Assembly (NCBI GenBank): GCA_046160545.1
Contig: JBJXGS010000005.1
Coordinates: 4,559 to 68,558, forward strand
Length of the DNA: 64,000 nt
DNA from: JAEUOS01 sp046160545
Lineage (GTDB): Bacteria > Pseudomonadota > Gammaproteobacteria > Burkholderiales > JAEUOS01
Direction of reading: 5' to 3'
The position numbers and the translations under genes were made by a program. Positions 1-8,276 of this stretch are shown one piece after another. A model generated the notes under the pieces. It was given only the letters and a program-made list of their open reading frames with translations. It did not search any database and had not been told where the DNA came from. The stretch's first letter is position 1; each line of letters begins with the position of its first letter.

Positions 1-1
1 G

Positions 2-358
2 GCGGGCCTGATCGGCAACCTTGGCATGCTGGGTCAGGCAATACCCGCCATCCACGGCTTCTTGCGGGAGGACAACGGCGCCACCTCCGACCTCCTCGCC
101 GCGCTGCGCGCGGGCGTGTCGCCGGCCTTGCGCGAACGCATCGACGCGATGCTCGCCATGCCCGCGCCCGATGCCGCCGATCGCGCGGCTCTTGAGGCGC
201 GCAACGACGTACTACGTGAACTTCTGTCGCAAGCCCTCCTTGACGACACCCTGCCCGAGCCATCGCGCCAGGCGGCGTTAGAGCACCTGGCACGGCGCGC
301 AGCGCGCGCGCCCATGCGCTACGTGGCCACCACCGCTCCCGCGCCCAGGAACAACTGA
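2..358 (+). CDS. C-terminal part of an unidentified protein (5' end outside window)
   Basis: An open frame enters from the left edge and ends at a TGA 28 bases before the next gene. The 118 visible residues are Ala/Arg/Leu-rich and look helical, with a short hydrophobic Gly/Leu start (AGLIGNLGMLGQ). There is no recognisable catalytic motif. The reading frame and codon use match the neighbouring genes, and the gene points the same way as the following catabolic group, so it may be the first visible member of that operon. I do not recognise the family. An internal ATG lies at position 26, but the frame is open upstream of it, so I treat this as a truncated C-terminus rather than a complete small gene. 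Confidence 0.6.
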   Translation, partial: AGLIGNLGMLGQAIPAIHGFLREDNGATSDLLAALRAGVSPALRERIDAMLAMPAPDAADRAALEARNDVLRELLSQALLDDTLPEPSRQAALEHLARRAARAPMRYVATTAPAPRNN

Positions 359-385
359 GGCAAACTCCGCGCACCGAGACGCCCC

Positions 386-1531
386 ATGCTGACCCCGCTT
401 GACGACACCCTCTGGCACCAGCTGCCGACCACCTTCGACCATGTCGGCACCAGCGACCCGCGCTGGTTCGACCGCTACTGGTTCGCGATCTACTCGGGCG
501 ACGGCCGCGTCGCCATCCAGGTCACGATGGGTGCCTATCGCAACATGAACGTGCTCGACGGCGGCGCGGTCATGATTGTCGATGGAAAGCAGTACAACCT
601 GCGCGTGTCGCGCTCGCTCAACGGCAGTGTCGAGACGGCCTGCGGACCGCTCACCATCACGCCGGTCGAGCCGCTCAAGGCCTTCGAGATCGACATCGCA
701 GCGGGCGCGCACGGGCTGTCCGGCCGCATCCGCTGGACCTGCGTCGAACCGGCGCGCGAAGAACATCCCCACTACAACCGCCTGCACGGTCGCGAGGTCG
801 AGAACTATCGCCGTTTTGACCAGATCGGGCGCGCCAGCGGCTGGATGGAGTGCGCCGCCGGCAAGGTTGAATTTACCGATTGGTGGTCCTGCCGTGACCA
901 TTCCTGGGGCGTGCGACGTGGCATGGGCATCGAGGAGCCGGTGACCGGACCCAAGGTGGCGCTCAAGGACAAGGGCCACGTGATGTCCTTCCTGTTCTTT
1001 TCGACCGGGGCAATGAGCGGGCACCTGCTCTTCATGGGGCGCGGCGACGACGCGCCCTACACCACCGGAGTCATCACCGAGCGTGCCGACGGCGCCGCGC
1101 ACGAGGCCAAAAGCATCAGCCTCAAGGTCGACCTGCACCCGGGCACGCGGCGCTTTCGCGAGGCCCAGGTGAACGCGGACTTCACCGACGGCACGACCCT
1201 CGAGCTCACAGTATCCGCGCGCGGCGCCTCGATCGCCATGCAGGGCCTGGGCTACAGCGGCGGTTACAGCGACGGCCGCGGCCTGGGTGCCTGGCGCGGC
1301 GCGGACCATGTCGAGGCCGACGTGTGGGATGTGTCGCACCCCGCCAAGGTCGTGGCGGCCGACGGATCGACCAAGGAGCACTGGCACCGCATCCAGCCGG
1401 TCGCGCTCTGCGCCCGCCTGATGCCGGCGACCGGTGGGACCGTGCAGGTGAGCCAGGGTACCGGCAGCATGACCCTGACCATCGCCGGCAAGCTGCCCGC
1501 GCACCTGGCGCTGGCCGAGGGCGGCGCATGA
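386..1531 (+). CDS. CrtC-like / DUF7064-DUF7065-type protein
   Basis: This encodes 381 residues with no signal peptide. It is rich in beta-strand and aromatic residues, with a central WWSCRDHSWGVR segment (about residues 170-181). That Asp-His-Ser-Trp-Gly pattern is typical of the CrtC-like lipocalin-fold superfamily (hydroxyneurosporene synthase and DUF7064/7065 proteins), whose members often sit in lipid, steroid or polyketide catabolic clusters. The enzymatic role of such members is mostly unknown. The gene begins 28 bases after the preceding stop and ends 46 bases before a thiolase-like gene, so it is probably co-transcribed with the thiolase/DUF35 pair. Function is inferred from fold resemblance only. 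Confidence 0.6.
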   Translation: MLTPLDDTLWHQLPTTFDHVGTSDPRWFDRYWFAIYSGDGRVAIQVTMGAYRNMNVLDGGAVMIVDGKQYNLRVSRSLNGSVETACGPLTITPVEPLKAFEIDIAAGAHGLSGRIRWTCVEPAREEHPHYNRLHGREVENYRRFDQIGRASGWMECAAGKVEFTDWWSCRDHSWGVRRGMGIEEPVTGPKVALKDKGHVMSFLFFSTGAMSGHLLFMGRGDDAPYTTGVITERADGAAHEAKSISLKVDLHPGTRRFREAQVNADFTDGTTLELTVSARGASIAMQGLGYSGGYSDGRGLGAWRGADHVEADVWDVSHPAKVVAADGSTKEHWHRIQPVALCARLMPATGGTVQVSQGTGSMTLTIAGKLPAHLALAEGGA

Positions 1532-1577
1532 TGATGACAAGCCCGAGCACAATCCCGAACACGGACCCAGCCGCACC

Positions 1578-2732
1578 ATGACCCTCAAAGACAAGAGCTG
1601 CATCACCGGCATCGGCGAGACGGCCTATATGCGCGGCTCGACCTCGAGCGCATTCGAGCTGCAAATCGAAGCCTCGCTCAAGGCCATCGCCGATGCGGGT
1701 CTCAAGCCGACCGACATCGATGGGGTGATCCCGATCGGCATCGTCAGCGGCACGGCCGATGATTTCATCGACAACTTCGGCTTGCCCGATCTGCGCTTCT
1801 CGGCCGTTGTGCCGCACGGCGGCGCAAGCCCGGTCATGGCCCTGCAGGCCGCCGCCGCGGCAGTCGCCGGCGGGGTGTGCCGGAACGTCCTCATCACCTT
1901 CGGGCGCAATGTCAGCGCCTCGTCGAACAAGGCCGGCGCGCGCATCCACAACATGCCGCAGTTTCATTACGTGACCGAATTCGAGCACCCGATGGGTGCA
2001 AGCGCGCCGGCACAGCTCTATGCGCCGATGGCGCGCCGCCACATGGAGCTTTACGGTACGACGGTCGAGCATTTCGGCGAAGTCGCCGTGGCCTGCCGCG
2101 AGCACGCGCTGCTCAACGGCAACGCGGTGATGAAAAAGCCCATCACGCTGGAAGACCACCGCAACTCGCGCATGATCGCCGACCCCTTTCGCCTGCTCGA
2201 CTGCAGCCTGGAGTCCGACGGCGGCGCCGCGGTCATCGTGAGCAGCCCGGAGTGCGCAGCCGACGCGCCGCACAGGCGCGTGTTCATTTCCGGTGTCGCG
2301 ACCGGTCACCCGGATTCACCGGGTTCGATCACGCAGCGCGCCGACATGACGAGCCTGGGGATCGGCAAGGCCGCGCCGCGCGCCTTTGCGATGGCCGGCG
2401 TCACCCCCGCCGACATCGACGTGGCCGAGATCTACGACTGCTTCACCTACGCTGTGATTCGCCAGCTCGAGGACATGGGTTTCTGCAAGAAGGGCGAGGG
2501 CGGACCCTTCGTCTCCGGCGGGCGCCTGAAGCTTTCCGGGGCGCTGCCGACCAATACCCACGGCGGGCTTCTTTCGCAGGCGCACGTCTGGGGTTTGAAT
2601 CACATCGTCGAATTGGCGCGCCAGTTGCGCCACGACGCCGGGCGCGCCCAGGTGCGCGACGCCGAAGTTGGTGTTGTCACCGGCTACGGCGACCTGGGCG
2701 ACGGCGCGCTCGCCATCATGCGCAGGGAGTGA
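1578..2732 (+). CDS. Thiolase-fold lipid-transfer-type protein lacking the nucleophilic Cys
   Basis: This 384-residue protein belongs to the SCP2-thiolase/acetyl-CoA acetyltransferase-like family. It opens with the family's I-x-G-I-G-E-T motif (residues 9-15). The conserved C-terminal block NTHGGLLSQAHVWG is present, including its His. Where classical thiolases carry the acylated Cys (C-A-S-G), this protein reads PHGGASP at about residues 79-85, so the nucleophile is missing. Non-thiolytic relatives such as the steroid side-chain aldolase Ltp2 also lack this Cys and use tyrosines instead; Y286 and Y291 in AEIYDCFTY are candidates. The next gene, 4 bases on, encodes a DUF35 protein, the usual partner of these aldolases. 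A C-C lyase role on an acyl-CoA is therefore plausible but unproven. Confidence 0.8.
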   Translation: MTLKDKSCITGIGETAYMRGSTSSAFELQIEASLKAIADAGLKPTDIDGVIPIGIVSGTADDFIDNFGLPDLRFSAVVPHGGASPVMALQAAAAAVAGGVCRNVLITFGRNVSASSNKAGARIHNMPQFHYVTEFEHPMGASAPAQLYAPMARRHMELYGTTVEHFGEVAVACREHALLNGNAVMKKPITLEDHRNSRMIADPFRLLDCSLESDGGAAVIVSSPECAADAPHRRVFISGVATGHPDSPGSITQRADMTSLGIGKAAPRAFAMAGVTPADIDVAEIYDCFTYAVIRQLEDMGFCKKGEGGPFVSGGRLKLSGALPTNTHGGLLSQAHVWGLNHIVELARQLRHDAGRAQVRDAEVGVVTGYGDLGDGALAIMRRE

Positions 2733-2736
2733 GACG

Positions 2737-3171
2737 ATGAGCCAGGCTTCGAACACGGCAATGAATTCCGGGCAGTCCGTGCCGGATCGCCCGGTCCCGC
2801 CGTCCAGCGCGCTGTCGGCGCCGTACTGGGAAGGCGTGGCCGCCGGTCGGCTGCTGCTGCAGCGCTGCGGCGCCTGCGGCGTCCTGCGTCACTATCCGCG
2901 CCTGCTGTGCACCTCTTGCTACTCCACGGCGGTGACCTGGCAGGAATCCAGCCGCCGCGGAACCATCAACAGCTGGACCGTGTCCCACTACGCCTACCAC
3001 CCTTCGTTTGCCGGCGACCTGCCCTATACGCTGGTCACCGTCGACCTGGAAGAAGGGCCGCGCGCGCTCGGGCGCTGGCGCGGGCCGGCGCCAGCAATCG
3101 GCTTGCGGGTCATGGGCAATTTCGAGGCGCGGCCGGGAGGGTTCGACCTCGTGTTCGTGCCGGCGTCCTGA
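2737..3171 (+). CDS. DUF35 zinc-ribbon/OB-fold protein, partner of the thiolase-like enzyme
   Basis: Starting at the ATG 4 bases after the thiolase stop gives 144 residues; an upstream in-frame extension would overlap the thiolase and was not used. Residues 46-61 hold a rubredoxin-like zinc ribbon (CGAC, then CTSC), followed by an OB-fold region containing the typical YTLVTVDLEEGPR strand. In this family the ribbon and OB fold bind acyl-CoA and form a complex with a thiolase-fold or hydratase partner, as ChsH2 and the Ltp2 partner do in steroid side-chain degradation. The tight spacing supports a complex with the preceding product. The gene ends 9 bases before the convergent argC stop. Confidence 0.8.
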   Translation: MSQASNTAMNSGQSVPDRPVPPSSALSAPYWEGVAAGRLLLQRCGACGVLRHYPRLLCTSCYSTAVTWQESSRRGTINSWTVSHYAYHPSFAGDLPYTLVTVDLEEGPRALGRWRGPAPAIGLRVMGNFEARPGGFDLVFVPAS

Positions 3172-3180
3172 GTCGCCTAC

Positions 3181-4173
3181 CTACGGCCAGACGGGCAGGC
3201 CGGTCAATCCGGCGGACTCATCGCATCCGGCCATGAGATTGGCGTTCTGCAGGGCCTGCGCCGCAGCGCCCTTGCCGAGGTTGTCGATCGCGCCCAGCGC
3301 CACGACGTGCCCGGTGCGCGAGTTGATCGCGTAGGAGACGAACGCCAGGTTCGATCCCGTTGCCCAGGCCGTGTGCGGGCTGCGCCCGTTCTCGACTGCG
3401 ATCAGGCGCACGAACGGCTCGCCCGCGTATGTGGCTCGCGCTGCCTCGATCAGGCGTTCGATCGTGACCCCGCTTGTCGGCCGTGCGTAGCAGGTGGCGA
3501 GGATGCCGCGCTTCATGGGCACGATGTGCGGCGTGAAGGCCACTGTCACCGGGCGCCTGGCCACCTGCGCCAAGGCCTTTTCCATCTCCGGCACATGCGG
3601 ATGCGCGACCAGGCCATAGGCGAACATGTCCTCGCTGGTTTCCACATAGCCGAAGTCGCTCGCGCCACCGCGGCCGGTGCCGGTGACGCCGGACTTGGCG
3701 TCGATCACGATCCCCTCGGTCTCGATCAGGCCTTCCTTGAGCAAAGGTGCCAGCGGCAGGAGGGACGCAGCCGGAAAGCAACCTGGGTTGGCCAGGCGCG
3801 TCGTCGCGCGGATCGCCGCGCGTTGCCCGGGCAACTCGGTGAGTCCGTAGGTCCAACCATCAACAAAGCGGTGATCGCCACCGACATCGACAATGCGGAC
3901 CTTTGCCGGCACGCGCGCCAAGGGCTCACGCGTTTTGCCGGTAGGTAGCGACGCGAAGAGCAGGTCGAGGTGTCCCACCTTTTCCGGCACGAAGGCTTCG
4001 ATGACCAGTGCGCCAGCCGCATGGCCGGACAGTGCCGGGAAGCGCGCGTCCAGGCGTTGCCCGGCCGTGGACTCGCCGCCGACCCAGGCGAGTTCGAATG
4101 AGGGGTGGCTTGCGACCAAACGCAGCAACTCGCTGCCGCCGAAGCCGCTGACGCCGACGATGCCTATTTTCAT
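3181..4173 (-). CDS. argC: N-acetyl-gamma-glutamyl-phosphate reductase
   Basis: The 330-residue product catalyses the NADPH-dependent reduction of N-acetylglutamyl phosphate in arginine biosynthesis. Visible features are the N-terminal Rossmann motif GIVGVSGFGGSELLRL, the catalytic cysteine in LANPGCFPAA, the segment SGVTGTGRGG and the histidine-containing HIVPMKRGI. Length fits the family. No other arg gene is in the window. The gene lies 27 bases downstream of, and in the same direction as, a toxin-antitoxin pair, so it may be read through from that promoter. It converges with the preceding DUF35 gene, with only 9 bases between the two stops. Confidence 0.93.
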   Translation of the reverse strand: MKIGIVGVSGFGGSELLRLVASHPSFELAWVGGESTAGQRLDARFPALSGHAAGALVIEAFVPEKVGHLDLLFASLPTGKTREPLARVPAKVRIVDVGGDHRFVDGWTYGLTELPGQRAAIRATTRLANPGCFPAASLLPLAPLLKEGLIETEGIVIDAKSGVTGTGRGGASDFGYVETSEDMFAYGLVAHPHVPEMEKALAQVARRPVTVAFTPHIVPMKRGILATCYARPTSGVTIERLIEAARATYAGEPFVRLIAVENGRSPHTAWATGSNLAFVSYAINSRTGHVVALGAIDNLGKGAAAQALQNANLMAGCDESAGLTGLPVWP

Positions 4174-4200
4174 GCCTGGATCCTGATCTGGTGAATGGGT

Positions 4201-4617
4201 CTATATACCCGCATCCTGCCGCTGCAGTGCACCGGGCCATTGAAGCAGGCTGGTATCAGCGGTCAAGAGCGTCGCTTCGAACACGATCGCGGTCGCGACG
4301 ATAAAGCGATCGGCCGGGTCGGGAGAAAGCCGGTCGAGATCCAGGGCGCGCATCGCCACATGGCCGTCCAGTGGAAGTTCTGTCAATCCGGCATCGATCA
4401 GCATGTCCCGCCATGCCTTCACGGGTGAAGATAAACGGAGCCGCTGGTTACCGGACAACAACCCTGCTTCCCAGAAACTGATGGCCGACACCGCCAACTT
4501 CCCGGCAGCCAGTGCCACGTCGGCAGCAGCGCGCGCGCGGCGGCCCAGGCGCTTGTCCGCCTCGGAAAGCCATATCAATGCGTGTGTGTCCAGGAGGATC
4601 ACTTCATTGCATCCCAT
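4201..4617 (-). CDS. PIN-domain ribonuclease toxin (VapC family)
   Basis: This encodes 138 residues, counted from an ATG that overlaps the antitoxin 3' end by 19 bases. PIN-domain acidic residues are all visible: D10 in LLDTHALIW, E50 in SFWEAGLL, D100/D103 in SPDPADRFIVA and D121 in LLTADTSLL. Such toxins are magnesium-dependent RNases, usually cutting tRNA or rRNA, and are held inactive by the antitoxin encoded just upstream. Overlapping frames indicate translational coupling, normal for these modules. The open frame extends further upstream through the antitoxin gene, but that extension is low-complexity basic sequence and was rejected as the start. Confidence 0.85.
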   Translation of the reverse strand: MGCNEVILLDTHALIWLSEADKRLGRRARAAADVALAAGKLAVSAISFWEAGLLSGNQRLRLSSPVKAWRDMLIDAGLTELPLDGHVAMRALDLDRLSPDPADRFIVATAIVFEATLLTADTSLLQWPGALQRQDAGI

Positions 4618-4832
4618 GTGCCCGTGAACGCAGGCTTGATGATGTCGCCGAGAATCTTGATCTTTCCCTTGTTGATCCCGTACAAGGTCTTGGCGCGCGG
4701 TTGCTTGAGTGGACCCAGTTGGGCGACAGGCTTGCCATTCTTGGTGACGATGATGGTTTCGCCGGTGCGCGCGACCTGGTCCATCAGCGCGAGGCACTTG
4801 GCCTTGAATTCCGAGGCTTGGATAAGTGTCAT
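4599..4832 (-). CDS. Phd/YefM-type antitoxin
   Basis: The 77-residue protein shows the classic antitoxin start MTLIQASEFKAKCLALMDQV followed by GETIIVTKNGKPVAQL. This is the Phd/YefM fold that binds its own promoter DNA and neutralises the toxin with its C-terminal tail. I chose the ATG at 4832. It gives the usual family N-terminus, has a GAG Shine-Dalgarno-like element 7 bases upstream, and leaves a normal leader behind the predicted promoter. An ATG four codons earlier (4844) is possible but would leave almost no leader. The gene overlaps the PIN toxin by 19 bases. Autoregulation through the dyads upstream is expected. Confidence 0.85.
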   Translation of the reverse strand: MTLIQASEFKAKCLALMDQVARTGETIIVTKNGKPVAQLGPLKQPRAKTLYGINKGKIKILGDIIKPAFTGTWDAMK

Positions 4833-4848
4833 GTTAGAGCTCATGGAT

Positions 4849-4890
4849 AAGATTGACCACTATTCTGACCATGGTCACTATTATAGTCAA
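4849..4890 (-). promoter_or_regulatory. Promoter and dyad operator of the Phd/PIN module
   Basis: An AT-rich island in a GC-rich region. Read on the minus strand there is a -35 TTGACT (4890-4885), 17 bases, then a -10-like CAGAAT (4867-4862). A perfect 12-base palindrome TGACCATGGTCA (4866-4877) overlaps the -10. Flanking copies AATAGTGACC and AATAGTGGTC form a larger imperfect dyad. This arrangement suits autorepression by the antitoxin. Confidence 0.55.
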
Positions 4891-4920
4891 TATTTCCTCG
4901 AATGCGCGGAAGTTACGTCT

Positions 4921-4949
4921 TTGACCTGTTGGGAGCTTGCGCCTAGACT
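4921..4949 (+). promoter_or_regulatory. Sigma70-like promoter for the zinc alcohol dehydrogenase gene
   Basis: TTGACC (4921-4926), a 17-base spacer and TAGACT (4944-4949) precede the ATG at 4980. This would give a leader of about 25 bases. It is divergent from the toxin-antitoxin promoter about 30 bases away. Confidence 0.45.
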
Positions 4950-4979
4950 GTCCCGCTTTCCAGCTCGGCCAACCCGTTC

Positions 4980-6020
4980 ATGCTCGCCCTGCGCAAGACA
5001 CGCCCCGCCCCGGGTCTGGAGCTCTGCGAGGCACCCGAACCACGCCCGCCGGGCGCTGGCGAAGTGCTGCTCCAAGTGCGCGCCACCGGGGTGTGCGGCA
5101 CCGACCTGCACATCGACGAATGGACGCCCTCATACCGCTTCGCCGCGCCTTCCCTGCCGGTGACAGTCGGGCATGAGTTCAGCGCCACGGTGCACACCCT
5201 GGGCGCCGGTGTGACCGGGCTCGCGCCCGGAAGTTTGGTTGCGGTGCGTCCTTCGGTGGTTTGCGGTACCTGCGTGGCCTGCGTTATCGGCGACTTCGAT
5301 GCCTGCACGACGCGTCGCGGCACGGGAGTGACGCGCGACGGCGCCTTTGCTGCGCGCGTGCTGGTCCCGGCGCGCAACTGCGTGCCGGTGCCGGGGGGGC
5401 TGGATGACGAAGTCGCGGCGCTGGCCGAGCCGATGACAGTGAGTCACGAATCGGCGCGCACCGGGGAGGTGCGGCCGGGGCAGCGCGTGCTCGTCCTCGG
5501 TCCGGGCAACATCGGCCTGGGAATCGCGGTGTTTGCGCGCGCAGCGGGGGCTGCGCAAGTCGTCGCCGCCGGTCGGCACGATGTCCATCGCCTGGCCACC
5601 GCGCGCGCCATGGGCTTCGACCATACCCTCGACTTCGGCGACGACGACATGTCGGTGCGCCTCGCGCCGTTGGTCGCCGAGGGCGGCTTCGACGTCGTGT
5701 TCGAGGCCACCGGTGCCGCCGCGGTGATCGCGCCGGCGCTGGCCGCGCTCAAGCCGCACGGCATCCTGGTGGTTACCGGCATCCACGCCGCGCCGGTACC
5801 GATCGACCTGACGGCGCTATTGCGCCGGCATCAGCAGATCCGCGGCTCGTACCGTGCGCCGGAGGCCGCCTGGAGCGGCGTGCTCGAATTCATGCGCTCG
5901 CACCAGGCAACCTTGCGGCACATGATCACGCGCGTGTTGCCGCTGCATGAGGCGCACGAAGCGATCGCGTTGTCGCGTTCGCGCATGGCCACCAAGGTCA
6001 TGATTCGGCCCGCGACATGA
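4980..6020 (+). CDS. Zinc-dependent alcohol/polyol dehydrogenase (MDR family)
   Basis: This 346-residue medium-chain dehydrogenase resembles the sorbitol/threonine dehydrogenase branch. The catalytic zinc ligands are in GVCGTDLH (Cys near residue 39) and GHEF (His and Glu, about 64-65). The structural zinc lobe has four cysteines, in CGTCVACVIGDFDAC (about 95-109). The Rossmann segment VLVLGPGNIGLG (about 168-179) marks NAD(P) binding. The substrate is not readable from the sequence; a secondary alcohol or polyol is usual. The last four bases overlap the start of the next gene (ATGA), so the two are translationally coupled. A promoter is predicted directly upstream. Confidence 0.85.
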   Translation: MLALRKTRPAPGLELCEAPEPRPPGAGEVLLQVRATGVCGTDLHIDEWTPSYRFAAPSLPVTVGHEFSATVHTLGAGVTGLAPGSLVAVRPSVVCGTCVACVIGDFDACTTRRGTGVTRDGAFAARVLVPARNCVPVPGGLDDEVAALAEPMTVSHESARTGEVRPGQRVLVLGPGNIGLGIAVFARAAGAAQVVAAGRHDVHRLATARAMGFDHTLDFGDDDMSVRLAPLVAEGGFDVVFEATGAAAVIAPALAALKPHGILVVTGIHAAPVPIDLTALLRRHQQIRGSYRAPEAAWSGVLEFMRSHQATLRHMITRVLPLHEAHEAIALSRSRMATKVMIRPAT

Positions 6021-6733
6021 GCGGCCGGGCCCCGGGCGCGGCTTTCCTCGCCTTGTGGAACGGTGTAAGCGAGAGCGCGCGCCACGAGTACGAGACCTGG
6101 CACGCCATCGAGCACGTGCCGGAGCGCACCGCGTTTCCCGGGTTCATCGAAACCTGGCGCTATCGCGCCGCCGCCCGCGGGGCTGGCTATTTCAGCTGCT
6201 ATTGGCTTGCGCACACCGACACCCTCGGGACGCCGCAGTACCGCGATGTGCTTTCCAACCCTAGCGCGTGGTCGGCGCGCATGCGCAGCCTCCTGACCGA
6301 CATGGTGCGCATGCCTTGCAGTGGGGTCGGTGCCGCGGGCGAGTCGCTTGGCGCGCATACGCTGGTGTTGCGCCTGCGGCGATCGAATTCCGCGCAAGAC
6401 ACTCTCGACCGCATTCTGAGTCTATGCCTCGAACGCGACGGGATCGTCGCGGCGCATTGGGGCACCGCCGCGCTGGCCGAAGACCATCCGCTGGCATCTG
6501 CTGTGGCCGACAGCAACGCCGTCGCGATGCTCCATGGTACGGACCCTGCCGGGCTCGCACGGGTGCAAGAGCTGCTCTCGGCAACATTTCTCACCCAGGA
6601 CATCGCTGTCAACGATGCCGGACGATTCGATCTGATCCAGGTAGTGCGGCACGCCGATGTTGCAACACCCGACGGTGCGCGCCGCCGACCGCGCGACGAC
6701 CTCATGCGGCGTTACAGTTCGAAAGACGAGTGA
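6017..6733 (+). CDS. Unidentified two-lobed protein, possibly dimeric alpha-beta barrel
   Basis: This 238-residue protein is coupled to the upstream dehydrogenase by an ATGA overlap. The N-terminal half contains YETWHAIEHVPERTAFPGF, reminiscent of EthD/NIPSNAP-like ferredoxin-fold proteins, where a His-containing W-H-x-x-E-H-V-P motif marks the active site. The second half could be a repeat of that fold with weaker motifs (LFxQDIAVND-type strand). No signal peptide is present. Location between a dehydrogenase and a substrate-binding protein suggests a small-molecule catabolic role. I do not recognise a named family, so the function stays open. Confidence 0.6.
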   Translation: MSGRAPGAAFLALWNGVSESARHEYETWHAIEHVPERTAFPGFIETWRYRAAARGAGYFSCYWLAHTDTLGTPQYRDVLSNPSAWSARMRSLLTDMVRMPCSGVGAAGESLGAHTLVLRLRRSNSAQDTLDRILSLCLERDGIVAAHWGTAALAEDHPLASAVADSNAVAMLHGTDPAGLARVQELLSATFLTQDIAVNDAGRFDLIQVVRHADVATPDGARRRPRDDLMRRYSSKDE

Positions 6734-6746
6734 AGGAACCCTGTAT

Positions 6747-7718
6747 ATGAAGAAGCGTTTTGACCGCATCATCATTGGCCTGGCCGCGATCCTCGCAGCC
6801 TCGGCTTGCCTCGCGCAGACGCCGGACTGGCCGACGCGGCCCCTGCGCCTGGTCATCGGCTACCCGCCCGGTTCTTCACCGGACGTGACCGCGCGGCTCC
6901 TCATCGATCCGCTTGCGCGCGCGCTCGGACAGCCCGTCGTGGTCGAGAACCGGCCGGGCGCAGGCGGTGCGATCGGCACCGACGCGACCGCCAAGGCCAC
7001 CGACGGGCACACCATCGGCGTGGCCGGCAACGGGCCGCTCACGACCGCGAAGCTTCTCAACAGCAAGCTTGCCTATGACCCCACGCGCGACCTGGCGCCG
7101 CTGGCCATCATCGGTACCTCGCCGCTGGTATGGGTCACGGCCAAGGGCGCGACGAGCGCGCCCGTCGACATCATCGCGCAGGCGCGTGCTGCCGGCGACA
7201 AGCTCGCCTACGGGTCGATCGGCGCGGGCTCGGGCGGGCATCTCGGCATGGAACTCATCAAGGAGCAGTTGGGGCTAAAGGCCCTGCACGTGCCCTATCC
7301 CGGCGGGCCGCAGATACTCACCGCGATCATCGGCGGCACCATCCACATGACGCTCCTGCCGCCGTCGACGGTGATGCCGCAAGTGACGGCCGGCCGGCTG
7401 GAGGCCATCGCGGTGTCGTCGGCGAAGCGCAGCCCGCTCGCGCCGACCCTGCCTTCGATGGAGGAGGTCGGCGCCAAAGGGGTGGACATTGAGGTGTGGA
7501 ACGCCATCGTCGCGCCTGCCACGCTACCGGCGGCGCATCAGGCGCGCCTGTCGCAGGAGCTGGGGCGCATCATCGGCTCGCGGGAGATCCGTCAAGCGCT
7601 GCTCTTGCAGGGCTGGAAGGATGGCGAGCCCGGCGCCGCCGCGCTGGCGCGGCGCATCCAGTCCGACACCCGGGTATACGCCGACCTGATCGCCAAGAAA
7701 GGCATTCGAACCGAGTGA
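6747..7718 (+). CDS. Bug/TctC-family periplasmic substrate-binding protein
   Basis: The 323-residue protein has a signal peptide (MKKRF... cut after ACLAQ) and typical Bug motifs: WPTRPLRLVIGYPPGSSPD, VVENRPGAGGAIGTD and LHVPYPGG. These receptors capture carboxylates or other small organics in the periplasm, sometimes for TctAB transporters. No tctA or tctB is nearby, as is common in Burkholderiales. AAGGA lies 9 bases upstream of the chosen ATG; an open frame extends further upstream into the preceding gene but lacks a signal peptide. The gene follows the preceding one by 13 bases and probably shares its transcript. The ligand is unknown. Confidence 0.9.
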   Translation: MKKRFDRIIIGLAAILAASACLAQTPDWPTRPLRLVIGYPPGSSPDVTARLLIDPLARALGQPVVVENRPGAGGAIGTDATAKATDGHTIGVAGNGPLTTAKLLNSKLAYDPTRDLAPLAIIGTSPLVWVTAKGATSAPVDIIAQARAAGDKLAYGSIGAGSGGHLGMELIKEQLGLKALHVPYPGGPQILTAIIGGTIHMTLLPPSTVMPQVTAGRLEAIAVSSAKRSPLAPTLPSMEEVGAKGVDIEVWNAIVAPATLPAAHQARLSQELGRIIGSREIRQALLLQGWKDGEPGAAALARRIQSDTRVYADLIAKKGIRTE

Positions 7719-7806
7719 AACACCGGCATTCCTGCGCTGGGTCTAGCGCGATGACGCAGCGATCGCCGACCTTCCGGCCCCGGTCATCCCGCCCGTGCTC
7801 GGCGCG

Positions 7807-8214
7807 ATGATGCGCAAGGTCCTGGCTGTCGCTTTGGTGTGCCTGGCAAACCTCTTGGCTCCTGCCACTGCGTACGCGGAGTGGCAGTTGGTCAGCGCGG
7901 AAGACGGCATTTTCCGCGCCTACGCCGACCCCGACACGATCCGTCGCGCCGGCTCGGGCGTGCGCATGCACGGGCTCCTCGACTTCGTGCGCGGCGACTT
8001 CACGCCCGACGGACGCGCGCTCTTCTCCACGCGCGTCTATCGCGAATACGACTGCGTTGCACGGCGTGTGCGCCTGCTGGCGTACGTGGACCTGGCCGGG
8101 CGCATGGGCGAAGGCGAGGCAGTCGCGATGAGCGATAAGCCGGGCCGCTGGGAGGCGGTGAGCGAGTCCTCGCTGGACGAGCGCTACCTGAGTCTGGCCT
8201 GCGCCGCGCGCTAG
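7807..8214 (+). CDS. Small secreted protein, surface-adhesin E-like
   Basis: This encodes 135 residues with a clear signal peptide ending near AYAEW. The mature part has the pattern W-x-L-V-S, YADPDTIRR, a middle hydrophobic strand and YDCVARRVR. This fits the surface-adhesin protein E-like family, small envelope proteins common in Burkholderiales that generally have no assigned function. Two adjacent ATGs (7807 and 7810) are possible starts; an in-frame GTG at 7795 would only lengthen the n-region. The gene stands between the Bug gene and a convergent molybdenum hydroxylase gene. Confidence 0.65.
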   Translation: MMRKVLAVALVCLANLLAPATAYAEWQLVSAEDGIFRAYADPDTIRRAGSGVRMHGLLDFVRGDFTPDGRALFSTRVYREYDCVARRVRLLAYVDLAGRMGEGEAVAMSDKPGRWEAVSESSLDERYLSLACAAR

Positions 8215-8276
8215 GGTGCCTGCGCGGCGCAATGCGGCAATCGCAAACTCCGGTCAGGCAACGCGCGGTTGCCCGA

